Assembly: GCA_002690445.1 (NCBI GenBank)
Contig: NZER01000390.1
Location: 1 to 14,294 of the forward strand
DNA from: Candidatus Pacearchaeota archaeon
Lineage (GTDB): Archaea; Nanoarchaeota; Nanoarchaeia; Pacearchaeales; GW2011-AR1
DNA: 14,294 bases
Reading direction: 5' to 3'
Below the pieces are notes generated by a model that was not told where the DNA came from, did not search any database, and saw nothing but the letters and a program-made list of their open reading frames with translations. This document shows positions 1 to 6,186 of this stretch, piece after piece. Numbering within the stretch: the first letter of the stretch is position 1; every line of letters starts with the position of its first letter. The position numbers and the translations under genes are program-made.

Positions 1-2
1 GT

Positions 3-59
3 ATGATATATTATGAAGATTTATCTGTTTTAATGAAAAGTTGGGAAAAGTTTCGATAA
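3..59 (+). CDS. Possible C-terminal end of an upstream gene
   Basis: The third frame is open from the left edge to a TAA at 57-59 and reads as a short, protein-like tail ending in SWEKFR. There is no Shine-Dalgarno site visible before the ATG at position 3, so I read this as the end of a gene that starts outside the window rather than an 18-residue gene. In T4 the gene before the gp67/68-21-22-23 run is the portal gp20, but the residues here are too few to identify it. It could also be chance open frame. Confidence 0.35.
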   Translation: MIYYEDLSVLMKSWEKFR

Positions 60-67
60 AATAGTAA

Positions 68-100
68 AAAATCGAAAAAAACACCAATATTATCGATTTT
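68..100 (+). terminator. Weak inverted repeat, possible terminator of the upstream gene
   Basis: AAAATCGA (68-75) can pair with TCGATTTT (93-100), giving an 8-bp AT-rich stem around a 17-nt loop, with the T run inside the stem's right arm. An alternative pairing of TCGATAA (53-59) with TTATCGA (90-96) is also possible. The position, between the presumed upstream gene end and the next promoter, suits a terminator. The stem is weak and the call is tentative. Confidence 0.3.
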
Positions 101-112
101 ATGTGTAAAGAT

Positions 113-120
113 TATAACTA
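113..120 (+). promoter_or_regulatory. T4-late-type promoter for the head operon
   Basis: TATAACTA differs at one base from the T4 late octamer TATAAATA. T4 late promoters have only this -10-like element and are read by phage sigma gp55 with the gp45 clamp. A start about 6 nt downstream would give a leader of about 40 nt that contains the Shine-Dalgarno site of the first head gene. No further promoter is evident up to the terminator after gp23, so it probably serves the whole head cluster. Confidence 0.6.
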
Positions 121-166
121 TATTACACAGACTATGGCCAATAGTAAGAAATAAGGAGTATACCCA

Positions 167-1168
167 ATGTCAGAAAAGTTTGAAAAATTGCTAGACTTAT
201 TGGTTAATGAAGAAAAGGCAAAAGCTGAAGAGCTTTTCCATGAAATAGTTGTTGACAAGTCTAGAGATATTTACGAAGAATTGGTTTCTAACGATGCTGA
301 AAAAGAATCTATTGAAGAAAAGAAAAAATCAGATGACGAATCAGTAGAAGAAACAAAAGAAGAAGATAAAAAAGAAGAAGTCGATGAAAAAGCTGAAACT
401 AAAGCTGATGAAGACAAAAAAGAAGTCGATGAAAAAGCTGAAACTAAAGCTGATGAAGACAAAAAAGAAGTCGATGAAAAAGCTGAAGATAAAGCCGATG
501 AGAATAAAAAGGTTGATGAAACAGAAGCTATAGAAACAATTGGTGGCGATGCTACTGATGATCTAGTACGTGACGTTAGTACTGACCAAATAGGGTTAGA
601 ACCTGCACAAGCTGATGAAGATATGACTCAAGATGAATTAGAAGACAAAGTACTTGATCTTGAAGATGCCTTAGAAGAACTTAAAGCAGAGTTTGCCGCA
701 ATGGACGGTGGAAATGGCGATGATGAAAATGGCGATGAACCAGAAATGGATATTGAACCAGAAATCGACGCAGAACCAGAAGTAGATGCAGAAATTGAAT
801 TTCCTGCACCTGAAGAAGAAGGTTTAAGACGACGTCCTTTTGAAGGTAGAACAGCAAAAAATACTAAATCTGTTGATGAACATTTAAAAGAATATTCAGA
901 AATGGTTAAAGCAGATATGAGTGGTGATGATGATGGGGGTTCTAAGAAATCTCCAGTAGCCAGCAAAAACGATATGGGCGGAACATCTGCAAATATCGCC
1001 AAAGGTGGTGAAGAAAAAGGTGGATCAACACCTACATCTGAAACAAAATCTGATAAATTTGCTAATAGACCGGGTGGATCAAGTAAAAATATGACAAGCC
1101 CAGCACCAAAACCTAAAGATGATAAGGGAGATATGTCTGCCAAATCACCAGTAGGTCCTGGAAAATAG
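167..1168 (+). CDS. 67: Acidic prohead core protein, gp67-like
   Basis: This 333-residue, very acidic protein starts at an ATG preceded by AAGGAG (153-158). Residues 1-45 look like a short helical head (LLDLLVNEEKAKAEELF), followed by a long Glu/Lys/Asp tract. That plan, and the place just before the protease, match T4 gp67, a small acidic prohead core protein, although T4 gp67 is only about 80 residues. Residues 72-114 are three near-identical 14-15-residue repeats starting VDEKAE; residues 160-177 are a probable coiled coil; 191-210 are EPE-x-D repeats; 250-333 are rich in Gly, Ser, Lys and Pro. I see no clear (L/I)-x-E|(G/A) protease site. The expected role is internal head core during assembly. 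It could combine gp67 with another core protein such as gp68. The gp67 call rests on position and composition more than on motif identity. Confidence 0.65.
   Translation: MSEKFEKLLDLLVNEEKAKAEELFHEIVVDKSRDIYEELVSNDAEKESIEEKKKSDDESVEETKEEDKKEEVDEKAETKADEDKKEVDEKAETKADEDKKEVDEKAEDKADENKKVDETEAIETIGGDATDDLVRDVSTDQIGLEPAQADEDMTQDELEDKVLDLEDALEELKAEFAAMDGGNGDDENGDEPEMDIEPEIDAEPEVDAEIEFPAPEEEGLRRRPFEGRTAKNTKSVDEHLKEYSEMVKADMSGDDDGGSKKSPVASKNDMGGTSANIAKGGEEKGGSTPTSETKSDKFANRPGGSSKNMTSPAPKPKDDKGDMSAKSPVGPGK
380..511 (+). repeat. 45-bp tandem repeat inside the acidic core protein gene
   Basis: Two exact 45-bp copies (380-424 and 425-469) are followed by a third, diverged 42-bp copy (470-511) and the first codons of a fourth. 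They encode VDEKAETKADEDKKE twice, then VDEKAEDKADENKK. Perfect identity of the first two copies points to a recent in-frame duplication, so copy number may vary between relatives. Confidence 0.95.
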
Positions 1169-1193
1169 TAATTTTGTTAGGTAAGGAGCAAAC

Positions 1194-1826
1194 ATGCTAC
1201 ATTTAAGAGAAAATCTTACTTTTGATCAAGCACAGATGACTGTTGAATCTGATGGTAATGATGGTAAAGACTTATACATGAAAGGTATTTGCATTCAAGG
1301 TGGTGTTAAAAACGCCAATGAAAGAATATATCCTGTAAATGAGATAAGCTCTGCAATCAAAACACTTAAAGATCAGATTCAAGGAGGCTATTCCGTGCTT
1401 GGAGAAGTTGATCATCCTGAAGATTTAAAAGTAAATCTGGATCGTGTTTCACATATGATTCAAGATGTATGGATGGACGGGTCCAATGGTTACGGTAAAA
1501 TGAAGGTCTTACCAACACCGATGGGCAAGTTAGTAGAAACAATGTTAAGTTCTGGAGTTAAACTTGGCGTATCAAGTCGTGGTTCTGGAAACGTTAACGA
1601 ATCAACAGGCGAGGTTAGTGATTTTGAAATCATTACCGTCGACGTTGTGGCGCAACCTTCGGCACCTAATGCTTACCCTACTCCAATTTATGAAGGACTC
1701 ATGAATATGAGAGGTGGAGCAAGAGTGTGGGATGTTGCGAGATCTGTGCAGGACGATGGTAATGCACAGAGATACCTTAGAGACGGGGTATCGAAATTAA
1801 TAAAAGACCTCAAGATTAAACTATAG
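1194..1826 (+). CDS. 21: Prohead core protease gp21
   Basis: This 210-residue protein belongs to the T4 gp21 prohead protease family, a serine protease that matures the prohead by cutting the scaffold, the capsid protein and itself. Diagnostic segments in order are GGVKNANERIYP (36-47); LGEVDHPED (69-77), holding the likely catalytic His74; LGVSSRGSG (124-132), holding the likely nucleophile Ser127 or Ser128; and VDVVAQPSAPNAYPTP (149-164). As I recall, T4 gp21 has the matching blocks LGELNHP, GVSSRGLG and GPSAPDAW. I165-Y-E167|G168 fits the gp21 cleavage rule and may be an autoprocessing site that removes the C-terminal 43 residues. TAAGGAG (1182-1188) lies 5 nt before the ATG. It sits between the core protein and scaffold genes, as in T4. 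Confidence 0.95.
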   Translation: MLHLRENLTFDQAQMTVESDGNDGKDLYMKGICIQGGVKNANERIYPVNEISSAIKTLKDQIQGGYSVLGEVDHPEDLKVNLDRVSHMIQDVWMDGSNGYGKMKVLPTPMGKLVETMLSSGVKLGVSSRGSGNVNESTGEVSDFEIITVDVVAQPSAPNAYPTPIYEGLMNMRGGARVWDVARSVQDDGNAQRYLRDGVSKLIKDLKIKL

Positions 1827-1839
1827 AGGAGAGAACATT

Positions 1840-2913
1840 ATGTTAGAAGCATTAGAACCGTTGGTAAGTTCAAATCTAATCAACGGCGATACTAAAAAAG
1901 CTATCGAAGAAGCTTGGGAATCTAAACTTAAAGAAACTCGAGACTTAATCGAAGCTGAACTTCGTGCTGAATTTGCCAAAAGGTATGAGCACGATAAAGG
2001 CGTAATGGTTGAATCACTTGATAAAATGATCAAAGAGGGACTGGCTAAAGAGATTGCAGAGTTCAAAGAAGACAAGAAACTGCTTTCTAAAGAACGAGTA
2101 AACTATAAAAAGTCAGTTAGCGAACATGCTAAATTACTTAAAACTTTTGTTCTTGATAGACTTAATAAAGAAATAAAAGAACTTCATTCAGATAGAGATG
2201 TAGTAGCAGAAAATTTCAAAAAACTTGAAAATTTTGTTGTTACTAAATTAGCAGAAGAGATCAATGAATTTGGTCAAGACAAGAAAGACGTTATTGAAAC
2301 TAAAGTCAAACTTGTTGCAGAAGCTAAAAAGAAATTTGGTGAATTAAAACAAAACTTTGTTAAAAGGTCTGCAAAAGTAGTTGAATCTACAGTTGAAGCA
2401 GTTCTACGTAAAGAACTTGCACAATTGAAAGAAGATATTACATTGTCAAGAGAAAATAGTTTTGGTAGACGAATGTTCGAAGCATTTGCAAGTGAATATA
2501 CCAGCAGTTATTTGAATGAAAAGGGCGAAGTAAACAAACTAATCAAAAAAATGACAGCTAAAGAAGAAGAATTGGAATCAGCCAACGACCTTCTTCAAGA
2601 AAAAGACAAGGTGATCGAGGCTAAACATGCGGAAGCGGAAGTGGCTAAAGATCAACTGGAAAGAAGTAAAGTAATGGATCAAATCATGTCACCTCTAGCA
2701 GGTGATAAACGTGAAGTGATGCAGGATTTACTTCAAACTGTTGAAACTAAAAAGTTGAAAGAATCTTTCAGCAAGTATTTGCCAGCAGTTATGGATAATG
2801 AAACCACTGCAAGAAAATCTATTCTTAAAGAAGGTATCAGAGTTGTAACTGGTAATAGGGAAAGTACAGTTGATACAGGCATCGATGAGATGCGAAGATT
2901 AGCAGGTATTTAG
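1840..2913 (+). CDS. 22: Prohead scaffold protein gp22
   Basis: At 357 residues, this is the main scaffold (core) protein around which the gp23 shell forms and which the protease degrades before DNA packaging. It is almost entirely charged helix: Lys/Glu-rich heptad-like stretches run from about residue 20 to 290, with a more globular C-terminal part (about 285-357) ending in MRRLAGI, an ending I associate with T4-like gp22 proteins. L36-I-E38|A39 matches the protease consensus, and VIEA near residue 260 is a weaker match. AGAGGAG lies before the ATG, and the gene starts 13 nt after gp21 ends. Its TAG stop lies inside the Shine-Dalgarno site of the capsid gene, which suggests coupled translation. 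Identification rests on position between 21 and 23 together with composition. Confidence 0.88.
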   Translation: MLEALEPLVSSNLINGDTKKAIEEAWESKLKETRDLIEAELRAEFAKRYEHDKGVMVESLDKMIKEGLAKEIAEFKEDKKLLSKERVNYKKSVSEHAKLLKTFVLDRLNKEIKELHSDRDVVAENFKKLENFVVTKLAEEINEFGQDKKDVIETKVKLVAEAKKKFGELKQNFVKRSAKVVESTVEAVLRKELAQLKEDITLSRENSFGRRMFEAFASEYTSSYLNEKGEVNKLIKKMTAKEEELESANDLLQEKDKVIEAKHAEAEVAKDQLERSKVMDQIMSPLAGDKREVMQDLLQTVETKKLKESFSKYLPAVMDNETTARKSILKEGIRVVTGNRESTVDTGIDEMRRLAGI

Positions 2914-2922
2914 GAGAACTAT

Positions 2923-4104
2923 ATGTCGAATACACTAATTGAAAATAAATGGTCCGAAACTAAAACCGCCTTAATGGAAGGTTTAACTGGGACTAAATCA
3001 AAAGTGATGGATGTTACTCTAGAAAATACACGTAAATACTTGGCAGAACAAGCAACAGCAGGAGCTACAAGTTCCGGTAATGTTGCAACTCTTAACAGAG
3101 TGATTCTTCCAGTGATTAGACGTGTTATGCCAACTGTTATTGCGAACGAGATCGTAGGTGTACAACCTATGACTGGTCCAGTTGGTCAAATTCATACTCT
3201 AAGAGTAAGATATGCAGACGCGAATAGTACTGCATCAATCACAGCAGGTGATGAAGCACTATCACCATTTACTATTGCTAACGCATATTCAGGTAATGAA
3301 TTAGCGAACGCTAACGCAAAAGCGGCCGCAACTGCATCACTTGAAGGTGCACCTGGTAACAGATTAAACATTCAAGTGTTAAAACAAGTTGTAGAAGCAA
3401 AATCCAGAAAGCTATCAGCTAGATGGACTTTTGAATCAGCTCAAGACGCTCAAGCTCAACAAGGCTTAGACGTTGAAGCTGAAATTATGGCGGCTTTAGC
3501 ACAAGAAATTACTGTTGAAATTGATCAAGAGATTTTAACATCTCTTAGAGCACTTCCAGGAGCAGTTGAACTTACTTACGACCAAGCGGCTGTAAGTGGT
3601 ACTGCAACATTTGTTGGTGACGAACACGCCGCACTGGCTGTTCAAATTAACAGAGTTGCTAACCTAATTGCACAAAGAACAAGACGTGGCGCAGGTAACT
3701 GGACAGTTGTAAGTCCATTTGCACTTACAATTCTACAATCTGCTACTACTTCTGCTTTTGCAAGAAGCACAGAAGGTACTTTTGATGCTCCAACTAACAC
3801 TAAATTTGTTGGTACATTAAACGGTGCTATGAAAGTATACGCAGACGCTTATGCGGCTGACGGTACTTCTGTTCTAGTTGGATATAAAGGTCCATCAGAA
3901 ACTGATGCGGCGGCATTCTATTGCCCATACATTCCGCTAATGAGTTCTGGTGTTGTACTGGATCCATCTACTTTCGAACCGGTAGTAAGTTTCATGACAA
4001 GATATGGATATGTGGAATTAACAAACACAAGTTCATCCCTTGGTAATGCGGCTGACTATTTAGGTTTGGTTGGTATCACCAACGCAAACGTAAAATTTGC
4101 ATAA
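2923..4104 (+). CDS. 23: Major capsid protein gp23, short form
   Basis: This 393-residue protein is a T4-type HK97-fold capsid protein. Segments matching T4 gp23 as I recall it are VGVQPMTGPVGQIHTLR (78-94; T4 CGVQPMNSPTGQVFALR), VVEAKSRKLSA (156-166; T4 VIEAKSRQLKA), the QDAQAQQGLDVEAE stretch (174-187), RTRRGAGNW (252-260), VGYKGPSETDAAAFYCPYIP (319-338) and FMTRYG (357-362). L17-M-E19|G20 fits the prohead protease rule, so the mature protein probably begins at Gly20; T4 removes 65 residues. It is much shorter than T4 gp23 (521 residues): only about 60 residues separate the LRVRYA and VVEAKSR blocks, against roughly 140 in T4, so the T4 insertion domain appears absent. TAGGAG overlaps the gp22 stop. 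It ends the head operon. Confidence 0.95.
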   Translation: MSNTLIENKWSETKTALMEGLTGTKSKVMDVTLENTRKYLAEQATAGATSSGNVATLNRVILPVIRRVMPTVIANEIVGVQPMTGPVGQIHTLRVRYADANSTASITAGDEALSPFTIANAYSGNELANANAKAAATASLEGAPGNRLNIQVLKQVVEAKSRKLSARWTFESAQDAQAQQGLDVEAEIMAALAQEITVEIDQEILTSLRALPGAVELTYDQAAVSGTATFVGDEHAALAVQINRVANLIAQRTRRGAGNWTVVSPFALTILQSATTSAFARSTEGTFDAPTNTKFVGTLNGAMKVYADAYAADGTSVLVGYKGPSETDAAAFYCPYIPLMSSGVVLDPSTFEPVVSFMTRYGYVELTNTSSSLGNAADYLGLVGITNANVKFA

Positions 4105-4121
4105 TTGCAATAGAAAAAATT

Positions 4122-4150
4122 AAGGGGGCGGTTTATATCGCCCTTTTTTT
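4122..4150 (+). terminator. Rho-independent terminator after the capsid gene
   Basis: GGGCG (4126-4130) pairs with CGCCC (4139-4143) around an 8-nt loop. The A/G run just before the stem can extend it against the T tract, and seven T residues follow (4144-4150). It lies 20-46 nt after the gp23 stop, so it should end the head operon. Confidence 0.85.
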
Positions 4151-4154
4151 ATGA

Positions 4155-4162
4155 GATAACTA
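4155..4162 (+). promoter_or_regulatory. Probable late promoter, short leader
   Basis: GATAACTA matches TATAAATA at six of eight positions and resembles the TATAACTA before the head operon. It is followed by CAGTAT and then directly by the ATG at 4169. The 6-nt spacing is the same as before 5052 and before the minus-strand gene starting at 7804. Transcription from here would begin at or next to the start codon. Confidence 0.45.
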
Positions 4163-4168
4163 CAGTAT

Positions 4169-4393
4169 ATGAATCCATTATTACAAGAACTTTTAACAAA
4201 TGCTGAAAGTAGAAATCATGTTATTGAATTCGAAATTAAAGACTCGGCTAAAGTCAAAATAGTTGCATCATTTAATATGCATATTATGGGTAATATGTGC
4301 AGAGCAGTTGTAGAAGCTAATACAAGAGCAGAAGCTATCGAAAAAGTACGTAATAGTGGAGTACCCATAAAATCTTTTACCAAATTACACTAA
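4169..4393 (+). CDS. Small protein of unknown function, 74 residues
   Basis: I do not recognise this protein. It is a small soluble alpha/beta-looking sequence with no signal peptide or membrane segment: a short N-terminal helix (MNPLLQELLTNAE), two strand-like stretches (HVIEFEIKD, KVKIVASFNM), then a helix (ANTRAEAIEKVRNSG) and a final strand. The fold pattern recalls small ferredoxin-like accessory proteins, but that is only an impression. No Shine-Dalgarno site precedes the ATG; instead a promoter-like octamer ends 6 nt upstream. Its TAA stop lies inside the next candidate promoter (4389-4396). It sits alone between the gp23 terminator and the next transcription unit, so it appears to be separately controlled. 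Confidence 0.7.
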   Translation: MNPLLQELLTNAESRNHVIEFEIKDSAKVKIVASFNMHIMGNMCRAVVEANTRAEAIEKVRNSGVPIKSFTKLH

Positions 4394-4396
4394 ATA
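4389..4396 (+). promoter_or_regulatory. Candidate late promoter overlapping the stop codon of the 74-residue gene
   Basis: ACTAAATA matches TATAAATA at six of eight positions. Transcription starting about 6 nt downstream (near 4402) would produce exactly the structured leader described next. It is a weaker match than the site at 5038. Confidence 0.45.
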
Positions 4397-4402
4397 TAGT
4401 AA

Positions 4403-4501
4403 CTCAAGTGTGCCAACGGCATTAAGGCTGTTGGACTTATGCGGTACCCTCCGCGTAGTACATAGAACGTACATTGGGCTCTTTTTTAAGGAGAAAACAA
4501 A
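4403..4501 (+). promoter_or_regulatory. Structured 5' leader RNA with four hairpins, the last covering the ribosome site
   Basis: Hairpin 1 is AAGT/ACTT (4406-4409/4435-4438) plus CCAACGGC/GCTGTTGG (4413-4420/4427-4434), with a 3-nt bulge and loop ATTAAG. Hairpin 2 is ATGCGG/CCGCGT (4439-4444/4451-4456, one G-U pair) with loop TACCCT. Hairpin 3 is GTAC/GTAC (4458-4461/4469-4472). Hairpin 4 is CTCTTT/AAGGAG (4479-4484/4488-4493, one G-U pair), which would bury the Shine-Dalgarno site of the next gene. The pairings are visible in the sequence; a regulatory role is inference. Hairpin 4 with its T run could alternatively act as an attenuator. I do not recognise it as a named riboswitch or phage RNA. 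Confidence 0.6.
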
Positions 4502-4996
4502 ATGGGAAGACCTATTAAAATTCAAAAAGGTGATATAGCTAATGCAGGTGGATCCTCAAACGGACATACATCTGGTGGTAGAGGCGGACTAGGTACCGGC
4601 TATATTGAAGTTACAGGTGCATTTTTTAGTTCAACAGCAGACTCAACACATGATTCAACTGTATCAGTAGCAACTGATTCAGGCATGTATATTGCTAAAC
4701 AAAGAAGCACAAAGAAATTTCACATCTATGGTACATCTTCAGACGGATCAACAAATGTTGATGAAGTTTTGTCATTGACACCAAAAGCACCAGGATCATT
4801 AGCATCCGGTGAATTTTGTATACAAGCAATTGGCAGTGACTCAACCGTTTATTATGTGAGCAAATTACATAATAGAAGTGTAAAAGTATCTTCTGATTCT
4901 GGATCAAATGTCATCCATGCAGGTGGAACACTACTCACTGAAGCAACTGATGAAGGACAAGCATCTTCAGGATACGTTAACTTAGACACACAATAA
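4502..4996 (+). CDS. Small virion structural protein, MGRPIK type
   Basis: This 164-residue protein begins MGRPIKIQKGD, an opening I associate with small structural proteins of marine T4-like phages. A Gly/Ser-rich segment (16-33) precedes a beta-rich body. The body contains YIAKQRSTKKFHIYG (about 62-76) and, later, VYYVSKLHNRSVKV (about 118-131), a paired 'I-x-KQ-x-(S/G)' and 'YYV-x-KL' pattern that recurs in that group. It has no signal peptide or membrane helix. Its start is fixed by AAGGAG (4488-4493), 8 nt upstream. It is a single gene between a long structured leader and a perfect hairpin, so it appears to be transcribed and tuned on its own, perhaps because its dose per virion matters. 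Whether it belongs to the head, neck or tail cannot be told from the sequence. Confidence 0.72.
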   Translation: MGRPIKIQKGDIANAGGSSNGHTSGGRGGLGTGYIEVTGAFFSSTADSTHDSTVSVATDSGMYIAKQRSTKKFHIYGTSSDGSTNVDEVLSLTPKAPGSLASGEFCIQAIGSDSTVYYVSKLHNRSVKVSSDSGSNVIHAGGTLLTEATDEGQASSGYVNLDTQ

Positions 4997-5002
4997 TTTT
5001 AT

Positions 5003-5030
5003 TACAAGGGCATGGCAACATGCCCTTGTA
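5003..5030 (+). terminator. Perfect 11-bp hairpin, probable transcript end
   Basis: TACAAGGGCAT (5003-5013) pairs perfectly with ATGCCCTTGTA (5020-5030) around the loop GGCAAC. It lies 7 nt after the stop of the preceding gene and 7 nt before a late promoter. No T tract follows on the + strand, so it is not a classical terminator. It may be a transcript-stabilising or processing hairpin, or a weak terminator. Confidence 0.6.
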
Positions 5031-5037
5031 CCTTGAG

Positions 5038-5045
5038 TATAAATA
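5038..5045 (+). promoter_or_regulatory. Exact T4 late promoter octamer, leaderless arrangement
   Basis: TATAAATA is an exact match to the T4 late consensus and is followed by CTAACA and the ATG at 5052. T4 late transcripts start roughly 5-7 nt after the octamer, so the mRNA would begin at or 1-2 nt before the ATG. No Shine-Dalgarno sequence is present. Confidence 0.8.
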
Positions 5046-5051
5046 CTAACA

Positions 5052-5840
5052 ATGAGTACTAATAGAGCATTATCACCTTACAAAGTAGAAGTTTTGAGCG
5101 CCGACGGCTCACAAACAGGATCAGCTATTACGGCTACAATTACTAATGCCGGAGCAGTTGATGTTAACATTGGTGGTACTTTAACAGTCACAGGAGACGT
5201 TACATATGTTGATACAACAAATCTTAAAATTGCAGATGCATTAATTGAATTAAACAAAGATAATTCAGGAGGTGCTGATAACGATGCAGGCATATTAATT
5301 AACAGAGGATCAGCAGGAAATAATGCGGCATTGTATTGGAACGAAGGTGATGACAAATTTAAAGCAGTATTAACAGTATCTACTGCTGAATCCGATGCTG
5401 TAACAGATACAACTTTAGCACCATTACAAGCAAGTCAATTTGAAACTTCAGGACTTACAATTGTAGATAATGAAATAATTTCAAATGACTCAAATGCTAA
5501 TATCTATATAACACCGAGCGGTACAGGAACTGTAATTATTGCTAATGCGACATATTCTGGTTCTACAACATTTGGTTCAATTACTCACTCTGGTAATGAA
5601 ATATTCACAAACGAATCAAATGCTGATCTAAAAATATCAGGAAATAGTGCAGGTGTAGTTTTTATTGATGACATTTTAAAATTATCAGTACAATCAGATC
5701 CGAGTGCAGTATCGAGTACAACACAGGTATATGCAAAAACACAGGCAGGTGGTGGAAGTGGCGTATTTTATGTAAATAGTAGCAGTTCGGGTGAACTGGT
5801 AAGTAAAAAGAAGGCACAACTTTTTGGAATAATATTTTAA
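5052..5840 (+). CDS. Modular tail-fibre or appendage protein
   Basis: This 262-residue, Thr/Ser/Gly/Asn-rich beta protein is probably a virion appendage. Its modules in order are an N-terminal beta segment (1-50); a display module at 51-105 (TTNLKIADALIELNKDN, AGILINRGSAGNNAALYWNE); ATDTTLAPLQ-type linkers (near 118-126); two NEI/SN segments (LTIVDNEIISNDSNANIYI at 135-153 and GNEIFTNESNADLKIS at 181-196); and a C-terminal segment (218-262) beginning SAVSSTTQVYAKTQ. The display and NEI/SN modules recur in the genes at 7876 and 9185. There is no Shine-Dalgarno site: a late promoter ends 6 nt before the ATG. Two further small genes follow with almost no gap. The host-contact role is inferred from modular composition; a neck or whisker protein is also possible. 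Confidence 0.72.
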   Translation: MSTNRALSPYKVEVLSADGSQTGSAITATITNAGAVDVNIGGTLTVTGDVTYVDTTNLKIADALIELNKDNSGGADNDAGILINRGSAGNNAALYWNEGDDKFKAVLTVSTAESDAVTDTTLAPLQASQFETSGLTIVDNEIISNDSNANIYITPSGTGTVIIANATYSGSTTFGSITHSGNEIFTNESNADLKISGNSAGVVFIDDILKLSVQSDPSAVSSTTQVYAKTQAGGGSGVFYVNSSSSGELVSKKKAQLFGIIF

Positions 5841-5841
5841 T

Positions 5842-6183
5842 ATGGCAATAACAAATATAACATTAGCGGCAACACCAACAGTTTTAGTAACTGGAGCTTC
5901 AAGTGGCACAGCAATCACAGTATGTTTTTTTTGTAATAACTCTACTGAAGATGCAACTATAAATGTATATCTATGTGCAACTGGTACAGGAGCAAACCAA
6001 GGTGATGTTGGTGACTCAACAACTAACCTAAACATTATTCTGCGAGAAGTAACAGTAGAAGCAAAAGACACATACATTCTTGATACTGAAAAAATGATTT
6101 TAGATTCTGGAGCAACTTTACAGGCAGAACAAGCAGATTCATCTGGACAAGTAGTAGTAACAGTTTCTAAATTGGATCTATAA
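5842..6183 (+). CDS. Small beta-sandwich-like virion protein
   Basis: This 113-residue protein opens MAITNITLAATPTVLVTG and alternates hydrophobic and polar residues throughout, with the pattern INVYLCATGTG and DTYILDTEKMILDSGATLQA. Small proteins of this plan are common next to appendage genes in marine tailed phages, as I recall; they are short all-beta domains of unresolved role. Three cysteines (CFFC near 28-31, VYLC near 46) are unusual for these neighbours and might bind metal or form a disulphide. It starts 1 nt after the preceding stop, with only a weak GGA upstream, so translation is probably coupled. It is probably co-transcribed from the promoter at 5038. Confidence 0.68.
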   Translation: MAITNITLAATPTVLVTGASSGTAITVCFFCNNSTEDATINVYLCATGTGANQGDVGDSTTNLNIILREVTVEAKDTYILDTEKMILDSGATLQAEQADSSGQVVVTVSKLDL

Positions 6184-6186
6184 ACT

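Noticed and set aside
271..1143. Ser-rich minus-strand frames opposite the acidic core protein
   Set aside because: Their low-complexity Ser/Phe composition is what GAA/GAT/AAA codons give when read backwards; the plus-strand gene has a ribosome site, operon position and matching family features.
3029..3045. CGTAAATAC inside the capsid gene as a late promoter
   Set aside because: It lies within conserved coding sequence with no start codon at the expected distance; one TAAATA in AT-rich coding DNA is expected by chance.
4403..4501. Hairpin-rich leader as a tRNA or tmRNA piece
   Set aside because: The stems do not form a cloverleaf, and there is no T-loop sequence or CCA-type acceptor arrangement.
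5694..6077. Minus-strand open frame across the 5052/5842 gene junction
   Set aside because: It crosses two real plus-strand genes and has no start signal. The 7830-8012 and 5078-5356 minus-strand frames were rejected likewise.
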